Assembly (NCBI GenBank): GCA_029959195.1
Contig: CP114120.1
Span: 2,542,001-2,606,000, forward strand
DNA from: Dictyophora rubrovolvata
Taxonomy: Eukaryota > Basidiomycota > Agaricomycetes > Phallales > Phallaceae
Length of the DNA: 64,000 bases
Direction: 5' to 3'
In this document: positions 49,172-60,241 of the stretch, one piece after another
How the letters are laid out: each line of letters begins with the position of its first letter
Position numbering within the stretch: the first letter of the stretch is position 1
Made by a program: the position numbers and the translations under genes
Notes under the pieces: generated by a model
What the model was told of the DNA's origin: nothing
What the model saw: the letters and a program-made list of their open reading frames with translations, nothing else
The model's database searches: none

Positions 49172-50714
49172 ATGTTTCTCAAAACCTTATCTGCTCTTGT
49201 TTTCTCCGGTTTCATTGTTACCCATGTTGAGGCTATCAATGAGCCTGCTTGCCCAAACTCAAACCCCTTACACCCCACAGGTCCTAGCGAGTTTACTTGC
49301 CCGAAGTTAACTCCTTCCAGTATGTCTCCGCCTCTTTTATCGTCACGAATGTATTGACTAGTGTGAACAGAGGGTCACATAGCCAAAAACATTATTATTG
49401 ACACGGATCTGCTGAGTTGTAAGCAACAACCTCTTCCTTCATTCGAGATAATTTATATACTCTTCTTATTTCAGTCACTGACGATGGTAAGAATTCATGT
49501 ACTCTTTAAAATGAGACTTGTCGCCCAAACTCAAACAAAACCCAGTCGCGGCCGTTGCAGTGGCCAACATTTTGCAGACTATGGGATTTGTGAATATATT
49601 GGGAATCGTTTCAGGTAAAGAAATTGTAGAGGGCTACCATTTTCAGCATCAAAAATTCCGATTACTGACATTTCTCCAGATGTCACTAGTGAATTTTCCC
49701 TTCCCGCCATAGATGCACTCAACACGTGGTATTGCCACCCAGATATTCCTTTGGCACGAGACCGAAAAACGACGAATACAACCGCTGAACCAACGGTCGA
49801 TCCCACGAAGCCACAGTACATCACTCAGCTTGCCAACTCTAGTTGCTTCCCAGAAGATTTCAAAACACTGTTGCCTAAGGATGTGAAGGATCCCGTCGAA
49901 TACTATGAAGAGATTTTGCAGCAGCATAAAAATGTCACAATTGTTGCCATTGGTTTCCTAACTAACCTTAATAAATTATACAACAAGCTACAGAAGACGA
50001 ACAACATCAAATTGATTACGGACAGCGTCGTCGAACTAGTCGTTCAAGGCGGTAGCTGCAACACCTCTGATAAGGTTCATAGTGCGGGATATAATTTAGG
50101 CGAGTAAATTCTGGGCGTTTATGTGATAGGCCACTAAAAATGCTTTAGTCAATGATATTCCCTCTACACCAGTTCTGGCAAAGTGGCCGTCGCTAGTCAC
50201 CTACTTTCCCGGCTTCGAAGCTAATCTAAGCAACCCGTCCGCCCAGGCCGCTTTCAGTCTCCCTGCGAACAACCCAGTCAGATTTGGTAAGGTCAATGTC
50301 AGACGAGATAAACATTCGCTGACGAGTGGTTTTTAGTCTACGAAACAATCAAGGCCAATAACAAACTCGGGCCTCACGATATTTTGGCCACTTATTACGC
50401 GATTTTCGGTTTGAAAAACCTTGGTGGTTCAGCTGATCTGTTTCAATATGGAAATAAGACTTCCACGGGAGCTTTGCAACTCGTTACGAAACAGGGGGAT
50501 CCGAGGTTTTTGGGCTCGTTTTGGAACGATACTGCAGACTTGAAGGCGCCCCAAGTCCAGAGATTCATAACGTACGCAACCCTTATTTCTCATTGAAGAA
50601 CACATTAATTTTCCTTCATGCAGGATAAATCCCACTAATGTTCCAGCCATCAACAAAACTGTAAATGACCTTCTGTCGTGCTATGGCAAAGAGCAAGAGA
50701 CTTGCAGGCACTGA
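49172..50714 (+). CDS. Secreted nucleoside-hydrolase-like protein 2
   Basis: The ATG at 49172 gives a signal peptide (FLKTLSALVFSGFIVTHVEA). About eight exons, roughly 380 aa, end ETCRH and TGA 50712-50714. It has the same motifs as protein 1: NIIIDTDLLSFTDDVAAVAVAN, TWYCHPDIPLARD, DPVEYYEEIL, VTIVAIGFLTNLNKL, VVELVVQGGSCN, GPHDILATYYAIFG. More N-glycosylation-type sites (NTT, NVT, NKT). The tandem arrangement and conserved intron positions point to local duplication; the different N-termini suggest some specialisation. Confidence 0.88.
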
Positions 50715-51155
50715 CACACTGTTTAATTATGAAATATTTCTTGATTAATAATTTTTTGCTCAATAGACTTTGAACTTTTCTTGGTTTGTCTATGGGGTCC
50801 TTTTCGGGTTATATTGAATCCTTGTAAGAATAAGCGATAGTACAACGGTCTACCGGCGCCGGACTAACCATGTCAGGTCGCTCCGCAATACCAGTGTTCA
50901 GATGTACGTGAACTAAGAACATTTATGTGTATCGTCTGCTTTAATTCTATCGCAAACTTGTAAAAATACACAGCAAACCTTTTAATTATGACGACACTTA
51001 AATTGAACTAGAAATTGCATCGACCGTGGCAATTAGTGCTTCATCCTACCAATGCCGGAGGTGCGGTACAGCGAATAACGCCGGCCGACTATTCTGAGGG
51101 AACGGCTCAGTCTGGAGGAGGCGCCATGGACTTCGCCAGTGTAGGTACATATGAT
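50715..51155. other. Intergenic region, convergent 3' flanks
   Basis: No feature recognised between the end of the second nucleoside-hydrolase-like gene and the end of the orphan gene. Confidence 0.4.
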
Positions 51156-51911
51156 TTAGCGTGTCGAATCCCCCTTTGTGTTTTGAGGTGCATCGCCTTT
51201 GAGATCTTCGGAGGCAGAGGCCGATGAAGGACCGGTATTCGACGCCAGTTCTCCACCTTGAGAGTCATCTGCAAGCGGTAGCGTCTCAGATCGTTCTTCA
51301 TCAACATTTTCCCGGTATTTTTCTCCGTACAAATCGATGTCTTCAGGTAAGATTTTCCAGGCTTGATCTGTACAGTCTATTATCATACTCCCGACGTCAT
51401 ACCACGTTGGAACATCAGGTCCTTTCTTTTCGACAAACTTTTCTGTAGCTATTCCAGTCTTTTCAAATAATTCAGCTAGCCGGAGTACGTCTTCGGATAG
51501 GGGCATAAGAAGCTGTGCGTTAAAAGCCGCTGCGCGGGTGAACCAAGCGTGGGCGGATATGAATAACCATATGGCTGCCTCTCTGGCTCGTCCTACCGCT
51601 GATTTGGAGTATGCGAACCCTTCCAGGAACTTCGGAAAGAGCACATAAGTAATGATGTCGGGAATGTAAAGTAACGGGCACAAACTGACTTCCATAGGAT
51701 CGTGATGCAAGCAATAAACAAGGATCGGTTGCAAACGAGTCAGGACCATTAGCATGAATGTATCATATGATCCATTCTCAACAAGGATATCTTTGAACTC
51801 TTCCATATCCTGAACAACTACAGGTGCAGCAGATTCCTCAAGAAAACGCTGTGCGCGCGCTTGACTATCCTCATGCTCTTCCGCAGGTGCGTCCTCAGAC
51901 TGCTGAGCCAT
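51156..51911 (-). CDS. Orphan hypothetical protein
   Basis: A single-exon frame. The ATG at 51911 (MAQQSEDAPAEEHED) is chosen because the upstream extension (MACIACSYSRIL) is unlike the rest. About 251 aa: an acidic N-terminus, a helical core with hydrophobic stretches (LYIPDIITYVLFPKFLEGF; AAIWLFISAHAWFTRAAAF), and a hydrophilic Ser/Asp-rich tail. No family recognised. The long intact frame in an intron-rich genome and the even codon use support a gene. Two or three amphipathic helices could associate with membranes, but no clear signal peptide is present. Confidence 0.6.
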   Translation of the reverse strand: MAQQSEDAPAEEHEDSQARAQRFLEESAAPVVVQDMEEFKDILVENGSYDTFMLMVLTRLQPILVYCLHHDPMEVSLCPLLYIPDIITYVLFPKFLEGFAYSKSAVGRAREAAIWLFISAHAWFTRAAAFNAQLLMPLSEDVLRLAELFEKTGIATEKFVEKKGPDVPTWYDVGSMIIDCTDQAWKILPEDIDLYGEKYRENVDEERSETLPLADDSQGGELASNTGPSSASASEDLKGDAPQNTKGDSTR

Positions 51912-52898
51912 CAGCCGGGGCTTTTGACCGGGTAAAATACGGGAGTAGGAGCAAGCTATGCATGCCATTAGTTAGAACTGCAAGTTATATAAACATGAAA
52001 ACACAGCGTACGTGTTGATGAAATACATCGAGCTGCTGACGGCAACTAATATGTGATGCGTCGTAAAAAGGGCATGCGACATATAGAGAAAGCGGCCTCA
52101 CCCTAATGTTCGGCGGTTTAGGCAATAATACGTGTCTTGGGCTCGCAACAACTCTGCATCTTGCTCTAAACTGACGTAACAGTGTTGCAGACATTGGGCT
52201 TAACTTTCGGAGTCTCAAATCCAACACGTCACGCGTCACGCCGCGGCGTCGCCAGTCTGATTTTCTGCCTTAATCCGTGTTGTTCCTGTTAACCTTCCGT
52301 TTTCAATCGAACCTAAGCATATGACCTTGCGGTTTAAACCTTTAAGGGAAACTGGGAGCCAAACTCACCCTGAATGTATGGTTTGGCATGATCATCATGT
52401 ACAGCTTCTCAAAAATTCGGGTCTACTCCACAACTATACTTATGTCTGGTAGGTATCAACCATGACAGCGTTGGCGGTTTGTTTGTTGTTGTTCACGCAC
52501 AGGTTCGTTTGAGCCGTTAACGCAATGTTTTACCTTTATGTTCTTTCTCGGCTTTTTTTTTGGAATTCAATGGACAGTCGTTCCATTGCGGTGGTCTCTG
52601 GCATTACGTTTATACCCTGAAACATGCCCCAAGACCAATGCTAGTGAGTTTATCGAGAGCATCGCCACAGAGTGACTTACATAGTTCATTATCAATCGGA
52701 TCCAAGGACCGAAAACCGATGACTTACGAAGGCTGTGCCAATCTCAAAGGCGACAACTTTCTCAGGCTTTTCAACCCAGCATGATCAGCTAAACGGCGTA
52801 TATAAGAAGACCTCTTTCATTCGACTGCGGTTTTTTAATCACGCCGTCTTTTCAAAACCTTCATACTCGTTCTATTCAACCACTTTTAACATCGACGC
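51912..52898. promoter_or_regulatory. Divergent intergenic region
   Basis: Holds the promoters of the orphan (-) and the SPFH gene (+). A TATATAA box at about 52798-52804 is 95 bp before the SPFH ATG. An ACGCGT motif occurs near 52229. No other gene recognised. Confidence 0.45.
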
Positions 52899-55192
52899 AT
52901 GCCTGCTATGTCGGAGATTCTCAGTGTGGCGGGAGCTACCACTGTGGTTGACGACAAGGATGCTAATCCGGCTCCGTTCAAGGCCGATCTCACTAATGGC
53001 TTTGATGCTCTGAAAGGAAAAGGGAAGAAACAAGATCCGTTCAACATCGCTATCGACTATATGGATGAATCTCGTCCCTATTTTATTAGAATTGGTAAAG
53101 ACGGTGTTTTAACAGCACTTCAGAAACTCGATTTAGAACTGCGCAACGTAATGTTCTTCGTCAAGTTCAGCTTGAATTGCGTCATGACTGACTGGCTTGT
53201 ATATCTTTTAAGACTGGTCAAAAGCGGATTCTGTCGCGGAAGGTACGGATTTTCCCGTCTTTCAGAATTAATTCGGCCATGGGCTTATATATTACATCAG
53301 TCACCTGTCAGTTGGACAGGCAAAGAAATCAGCCCTGGAAATATTGGCTTGATCAACCATGGTGGTTTGCCAAAGATTTTGACTAGACCTGGTCGGTACC
53401 CCAGTTTTCCCTTCAGAAACTGGTGGGCCAGAAGTTGGGGAGGAACTAGAGAATGTAAGGCTCTTATTCTTTCGATCATCAAATAGACTTTGTAACGACA
53501 GTACCCAGTATCGGACACTGTCGTCGAATTTCTTGGGCTAAAAATTGTACAAGTTTCTCAAAACCAAGCTGCGGTGGTTTCAGATCCCCAAAACCATATC
53601 TTCGTCGTCAAGAACTCTGGCTTTGTTGCATTGGCGCTTCAAGGTTCTTACAAAGTCCTGAGCGTAGTCGATCAAACCCATCTGCCATCGGTTGTTAAAG
53701 ACAAAGTTACTGGTCAAGTGTTAGGTTGGACACACGAAGTCAAGATGAATTCTTCCGTGGCCGGATCATCCAAAGAATTCGTAGTTGCCACCTTGTGAGG
53801 TTATATTCGTTTATCCTGGGGATCGTCTAATCGTTTTTACTTAGCCTCAATATTCCCGCCAATAATTGCGCCGTTTTGCAACGCAATGACGACCTCGAGC
53901 TTTTAGGAGCTGGTCAACACTACATAACGAACCCAAACGTAACTGTCAGGGGACTTTATACCTGTGGTGAGAACCAGCTTGAAATGCCAACCAAAGACAT
54001 GTGCGTTTTTGATTTAATATGGATGATTTCTGCTTCTGACTATTCTCCACCCAGATATACTCGAGATCAGGTTCCCGTCAGTCTGACTATTTATTTGAAA
54101 TGGCAACTTACTAGTCCTCTCATGGTATGAAAAAGCTCGAAATATTGAGAAATTGATCTGATCGTTTCTCAGTTGACAACCCATGGATACAATACGCCAT
54201 ACGACGCGCTTCGTGTAAGAGAATAGATCTTGCTCTTTTTTCCCGATTGAGTGCTAATTGCGTTGCAGGATAAAGCTCAAAGTGTCCTCACTCAGATAGG
54301 TACGACCGAAGTATCTAGTCAAAAAAAAATCATTGTTGACCCTCTCGACAGTGAGTCATCTGGATTATAGTTCCATGGTGAAGCAAAGAAACTTCGGAGG
54401 GGATCATCTTCAATTAAACGAGAACAATGACCCATCCACCGCATTTTTGGATGCTCTGAGAACGCAAGCGATGGATGAACTACATCAAGCGGCTTTAGAA
54501 TATGGTATTGTCTTGAAAGACCTTGGTAAGTTTCTGACGGAATTGAAGGAGGCTTTCGACGCTAAATATATATCATCAGCTGTTATTGATCGTCAGTTCA
54601 AAGGCGACGTCGCCCATCAAATGGATAAATTGACAACCAGAGCATTGCAAACACAAGTTGAAGCGGCTGTAAGTAATTTTTTTTTAAAGTTCGATTATAT
54701 ATTATACTGAATCATATCGTTTCAAGAACGTTGATCGTGAAAACAGCAATAAAGTCAAACAAGAGGAGGGTATTCTTCAAGTCGCTCGTATCAAAGCTCA
54801 AACCAAGAACGTACGTTCCTCAATAAACGTTCCCATGATATGACTATTTAAAATCTATCATTATTTTCTAGACTCAAGCGGATTCAGAGGCCTATAGCGT
54901 CATTGCAACAGCACGCGCAGCCGCAGAAAGTCTTAAAATCAAAACCGAAGCCCAGGCTGAAGCCACCCGTCTACTCGCCAAAGCCGAGGCTGACGCTGTC
55001 CGTCTCAGAGCGGAAGCTGATGCTCAAGTTCAGGACCGTTACGCCCGGGAAATGGGTCTGGCTAGGGTCGATATCGAACGCATCAAGGGTTATGGCAGCA
55101 AGACTATTTTCGTTCCTTCCACCGAAAGCGCCAGGATTACGGATTCGGTGTTGCTTGGACTTGGTGCTAAGATTGGTGCTAATGCGGCTTGA
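52899..55192 (+). CDS. SPFH/band-7 domain protein
   Basis: The start is the ATG at 52899 (a second ATG follows at 52908). About ten exons join to about 580 aa, ending KIGANAA and TGA 55190-55192. After an N-terminal region comes a band-7-like stretch: SPVSWTGKEISPGNIGL, LKIVQVSQNQAAVVSDPQ, FVATLLNIPANNCAVLQR, GQHYITNPNVTVRGLYTCGE, RDQVPVSLTIYLKWQL. The C-terminal half is a long Ala/Glu-rich coiled coil (AAAESLKIKTEAQAEATRL, AEADAVRLRAEADAQ), the usual flotillin/stomatin layout. These proteins form scaffolds at membranes. No transmembrane segment was seen, so attachment may be peripheral. Confidence 0.88.
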
Positions 55193-55834
55193 ACTGGTAG
55201 TTTATTGAAACTTGAGGCTCGGTGTTTCTAAATATTTCTTATTTAATTCTATTCCCGATGGTCTGTAACTGTCTGTTATATGATGCTCGTCTCATCTTGT
55301 ACTCATCCACGTGAGAATACCCTTTATTCCTTATACTTTCGCTTCTTTATATATAGTATGCTTCACATAATAACTGTTATACGCTCGTTGCAACTTATTG
55401 TTATTTGTTGTTTATTTGATAAGGTGACGTGGGTGTGGACTGTTGTGGGTTATCGGCTATGCACGCGAGATCTAGATGGTGCTGATGATTGCAACATCAA
55501 GAAGAGCAGCAGTTCTAATACGCACGGGAGACCGAACTCCGTCGTCTGAGTTTCGAACCAGAGTCTAAACGAAATAGTCTAATGACGATAATTGATTAAA
55601 TTCCTCTCGCGAATGGTACCCCTGCCACCAGATTAAGGCTGTAGCTTGAACAGCAAGCTCATGAAATTAATAATTAAAGCACCGAATCTGATTTTCTTGG
55701 AGTAAACCGGAAATCTGTTGTCTGAAATATACATACACGGGAGATCAAGACCCAGAATGAATCTGACCACTCGAGGCAGGATCCATCGTTTAAGTCTATG
55801 TAGATCTGGGTGACCAAACACCATAGGATGATCA
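55193..55834. other. Intergenic region with remnant of an inhibitor gene
   Basis: Apart from the scrap at 55575-55650 no gene was recognised. 55700-55760 resembles DNA next to the P1 and P3 3' ends. Confidence 0.4.
55575..55650 (+). pseudogene. 3' scrap of a beta-trefoil inhibitor gene
   Basis: GATTAAATTCCTCTCGCGAA followed by GGTACCCCTGCCACC matches the last exon of P3 (LANGTAATWQITAVA), here with a changed frame. It sits at the same place relative to the PEBP gene as P3 sits relative to its PEBP scrap. Confidence 0.65.
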
Positions 55835-56727
55835 TCACGATTCACCCGCGGCAGCAAGATCAGCCGGATTGGTACTAAGAGTCATAAAGTTCCCAGCAAG
55901 CACCGGTCCAAGTTTAAACTGCTCCGCGAACTGAGAAATGTTGAAGTTTATGACTGAACTAGTTAAATTGGTCGGGAAATCCGCTGGTTGACGAAAGAGT
56001 AGCCACGTATATCTATATGGACATAGAGTAATCAGCCAATCTCGAAAACAAAGAACAAAAAAGGAAATCTCTTAACTTACCTATGCGCATCGGAGGTGTT
56101 GGGAGGAGAAGGTTGAATATAATCGCTCAATGCAGGAGTACGATTGACCAAAGTAGCTCCGAGACCTTCTGCCGTGGGATGTCCCTCCAATTTAAAATTG
56201 CCACCCAGGAAATGTCGGATTTGAGCTGCCGAAGGATCTTGAGGTGTTGGAGCGTCTGGATCAACTTTTGGCAGAGTGAAACATGCATACTCATTCATAA
56301 AGGGTACAACTCCCCCAAAAAAAAACTCATTGAGAACACTCACTCATTGCAACGACAAACGTCTCATTCTTCAGACGCTGATCAAAAGAGGGAATAGACC
56401 ATGTCGGTCTAATAGCAGTTTCTTTTCAAATTCGAATCATTCATTCATTCTACAAATGCGAAAAACAAACAATACAATCTTACGTGGCATTGTAAAATTC
56501 CTTCCAGGGGGTGAAACAACCTTAATTTCTCCGTCCGTATCGGGAATAGTATACGTAACATCGAGCAATAAAACCGGATTAAAAGATGAAAGAACGTCGG
56601 GGACTAATCCAGCTTGGATGAACGCTTTTTGTATCGATTCCGGAGTATTTGGTTTAATGCTGTTTGGAGTTACGAAACCTATCGATGCTGCGAGCTCGAG
56701 GAGGTATATGAAAGGAGAGAATCGCAT
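55835..56727 (-). CDS. PEBP family protein with signal peptide
   Basis: The ATG at 56727 (MRFSPFIYLLELAASIGFV) is chosen; an upstream in-frame ATG exists but the signal peptide starts here. Four exons give about 220 aa, ending DLAAAGES and TGA 55837-55835. Family signatures: NFTMP followed by PTWSIPSFDQ, FVVAMIDPDAPTPQDPSAAQIRHFLGGNF and HRYTWLLFRQPADFP. Phosphatidylethanolamine-binding proteins bind phospholipids or inhibit proteases (carboxypeptidase Y inhibitor is the yeast example). The exon 1-2 junction uses an unusual AG acceptor by my reading. The 3' end of this gene is duplicated in both palindrome arms. Confidence 0.88.
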
Positions 56728-57541
56728 GGCTGAGAGCAGGGAGTCTGAAGGAAAGAGGAGTCGAATATGCATTCGACTTATTATATATCGAGGGTCTACT
56801 GGCGCCGTGTATGTGTGAAGCATCATTTTGGGACGTTCTCCCTTCTTTAGTTATGAGTTTCTCATTCCCACGTGAGGTGGTGAAGAAGAAGACATATTAC
56901 CCATGGAAACCGATGCGCAGCAGAGAACAAAACGCGTTAGCATGAGAAAAAGAAAGATTTTCTCATGATAAAGTAAAACAATTTCCACGATTTTTTCCAA
57001 AATTCACCGCCAAATATGGAATGAATGAACGAAACCTCTGGATTCGACATCAATTTACGCGAGAATTGAATCTTGATTACATGTTGCCGATTAATCAGCT
57101 GTCTCAGACTTTCAGAAAAACAATGGAGAAACTAGCCAGATTCCACGAGTTTGTCATCGCGCCCCACTCAACTATATATAGCGGGAAGCTTCTTATCGAT
57201 TTCGGGAAGACGATACAGTCACTCACATGTATAGAAACCACTGATCTCGCAAATACCTCATCCATGCATCGGGCCGCAGGTTATGTAATAAGTATAGTAA
57301 GAAACCTACTTTGGTCACAATATGGAGGGAGGGGAATGTAAATCCACGTGTCATCTTTTCAGTTCAAAAATGGGCATGACGAAAAACCCCTTATCAATCA
57401 CGGAAACGGTTAGAAGAGAACATCGTTTATTCATTAATCTGAATCTAAAAAATTCATTAAAAAAGGGGCATTATATTTTCCAGCGCATAACAGGTGGGAC
57501 ATACCTACAATAGTAATCCAAAGTATAAACAACAATGGGGA
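56728..57541. other. Intergenic region between PEBP and gene X
   Basis: Contains the PEBP promoter and the 3' flank of X. The stretch 56940-57541 is the parent-like copy of spacers at 36611-37204 and 41740-42319. Small + frames here are also present, broken, in the copies. Confidence 0.5.
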
Positions 57542-59889
57542 TCATTTATGACGATTCGAACCGATATTTCCAATAGTAACACGATAAAATTTAACCGCCG
57601 TCTCCTTTGTTTTCGCAGTACTACCTGTACCACTAGCAGAAACACTAGGAGTGACGTCCTTGGGCGGAAGAGGCGGAGGCGGTAGCGGTGGAGGTTGAAA
57701 CGGCTGTTGTTGTTGTCGCTGTTGTAGTCTCACACCCTCATCATCGGTGCTCGAGTTCTCGGTGTGAATCCACGTTCCGGGTATAAGTGCGATGGGGAGT
57801 AACCATGTAGCCGAGAGTATCACTCCGTCGCCTAATCGGTAGTCGGGTGATTATGCAACGTTGCAAGTGCAAAGAACGTAATTATGTGATGCATTACCTT
57901 TATCAAACGATCTAATGCTATTCCAAGACCACGCTATAAACCCGCCGATGTATCCAGCCAATGGAACTTGGAAAGGAAATTAATTCGGAAGCTGAAATGG
58001 GAAGGGGGGATTTTAATGAGTAATACTCACCGATTTCTTTTAAAAGTAGACTTAACCCTTTGAATTGCGGAGGTAACATTTCGATTGGAATGTGAGAAAC
58101 GAGCCATGAGAGCGCTGCTGTTATTAGAGCGGCTCGTTTTGCTGCTTCGATAGATTTGTCACTTAGGATTTGCATTACGGGTGGAGGGAGGTATCTGCAA
58201 AAGAAAGAGGGTAACATATGAAGGAAGGTCTGGGCTGATTCAGTATAACGGGCGTACGTACATTCGATATCCCCACCATGTGGCTTCTACGGAAACTTTA
58301 ACTCGGCTGGGATACCATACCCGAATTTCTTTCCGGGGTGGCCGTGGTTGAGCACAAGGAGATGACGATTCATTTCCTTGAGAAGGATAATTCTTGCAAA
58401 AAAGCCGGTTAAAAACGCTACTGCCTTCATCCTTCTCCTTGTCTTTGTCGTCCCATGAAGCAGTCCATGGACGCGTATAACCCGAATCTGAACGTGAACC
58501 CGTACCTGTACCTACAGAAACAACCTCCGACGGAGCAATCTCTACATCAGCCTCGTTCAAAGGCTCAAGAGGACAGCTTATAACGATGCTCGATGAGTCG
58601 TCACTTGTACTATTCAAACTAGCATCATCACCGTCGTCGTCTTCACCATCGTCTTCTTCGTGGTACGATTTTTTTTCCTTTCCTTTCTCTTTCTCTTTCT
58701 CTTTCTCTTTCCCTTCCTTCTCCTGAGCCTTTGACTTTCCAAAATGTTTCGGGATAACAAATCGAGTCCATTTATCTAGAATATCACGAATATTATCAGA
58801 CTCGGTACCGCCTCCATTTTCAACTTTTCCATCTCCAGAATCATCGGTAGCCATGACCGTGAACACTTCTTTTTCTCGCGGCTGGTCTTGTTCTTGTTCT
58901 TGCCCTTGTGCATGCACCTTGGAATTCAGAGGTACCGACAACAAAAAATTCATAAATTTGGTATCGGCGAGTTGATGTTGAAATTTATACAACGAATCAG
59001 GTACTAATTTCGATTTAAGATTGAGATTTGGTGTTGGAGTGGGAGTGGGAGAGTTGGGATGTGAATCTGTATCGGGGATGTCTTGCTCTAACGACGCGGC
59101 TCGTACTTGTTTCGGATCCGAGCCCGAACATGAACCTGAACTAGACGCAGTGTCTAAACCTGCAACTCCCGTTGGATTACCATCTCCTTTAGTACAAGGA
59201 ACATCGGGTGCTGACGACGATGAAATCCGATTCGAATCGCAAGAAGAAGGGAAAGGAAGTCTGGAAAGTAACAGTGTTTGAATTCGCTGGATTTGTTGGA
59301 GTAAAGCTTCTTGCTGTGTCGTCGTCGTCGTAGGAGTGCCTTCCACAACGCTATCATTAAAATTTTCAGGCGGCTTTGTCTCTGTCTCTGAGGATGATGA
59401 TTCTACAATAATCTTTAATTCCATTCAACTGCGATTCAAAAGAGAATAATAATGACCTGTTTTATTTTTATCACCATCCCCTCCAACACCATCCTCTCCA
59501 TGGCCACCCTTCTTCCTCCTCATCTTCAGTCGATCTCCACCCTCACTATCTTTAAGCTTATCCCCCTCACTGTCCGTTCCTTCCATGCTCTTGAACTCAG
59601 ACTTCGCAAGCTTAGACTTGAGCCGTTTAAAAGGAACTAAACCCCGGCGACGGCTGCTATCAGCACCAGCACTGGAGCTGGCCGAATTCGAATTCGACGT
59701 CGATCCATCGGAACGAGCTACTAGTACGTCCAAATCTAACACGCCTGCCACCGGCGTTGAAGATCCCGCGATAGTAGGAAAGACTTGATTTAGAGATGGC
59801 GATAATCCAGCGTTGAAAGTTGGAGAAGAAGAGGAAGAGGAAGAAGATTGAATATTGGCGGTTTGAATGGTGCGGGTGTCGATAAACAT
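57542..59889 (-). CDS. Large acidic protein with C-terminal membrane segments ('X')
   Basis: The ATG at 59889 (MFIDTRTIQTANIQ) leads through five exons: a 54-nt intron at about 59450-59397 joins NKNK to SSSSETETKPPENF; a later intron near 58250 joins WWGYR to YLPPPVMQ; two more lie near 58010 and 57865. About 690 aa, stop just after NRHK. N-terminal low complexity (Ser runs), basic KRLKSKLAKSE, Ser/Pro/Asp-rich middle with Lys/Glu repeats (KEKEKEKEKGKEK) and acidic EEDDGEDDDGDD; then hydrophobic segments (AALITAALSWLVSHI; YIGGFIAWSW; LLPIALIPGTWI) and a Pro/Gln-rich tail. I do not recognise the family; a membrane protein with a long soluble part. At least four broken relics occur at 23.4, 26.9, 35.5 and 42.3 kb. 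Confidence 0.75.
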
Positions 59890-60241
59890 GAGGTAAACGA
59901 GGGATGTGTCAGGAGGGTTATGTAAGTGAAGTTGGTAACCGTAGTCATGCGTTACGCGTTACGCGTCACGTATTCTGATTTTCACTCACGATGGCGATGG
60001 CCGCAGATGGCGCAGGCAGCAGTGACTGATTAGATAGAGTGTAACATATAAATAATAGGAAAGGACAACAAGGTTTGTACAAATGTGAAAAGAGGTTTAT
60101 ACACCTCTCCGACGAATACAAGTAATTATACGCACGGGTATGTTCAGACAAGCTTATAGCAACCATTCTATCAGCGATATAAATAGATATTTGAAAATTT
60201 CACACAGATTCTTTTCACTGAGAACTGCTATCGTATCAGTC
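59890..60241. promoter_or_regulatory. Divergent promoter of X and the flavin-reductase-like gene
   Basis: Two ACGCGT motifs (59954-59959, 59961-59966) resemble the fungal MCB (MluI cell-cycle box). A TATAAATA box at 60178-60185 is placed for transcription to the right, about 60 bp before the ATG at 60242. Confidence 0.5.

Noticed and set aside
59021-59281. Gly/Glu-rich + strand frame
   Set aside because: Antisense shadow of gene X coding exons.
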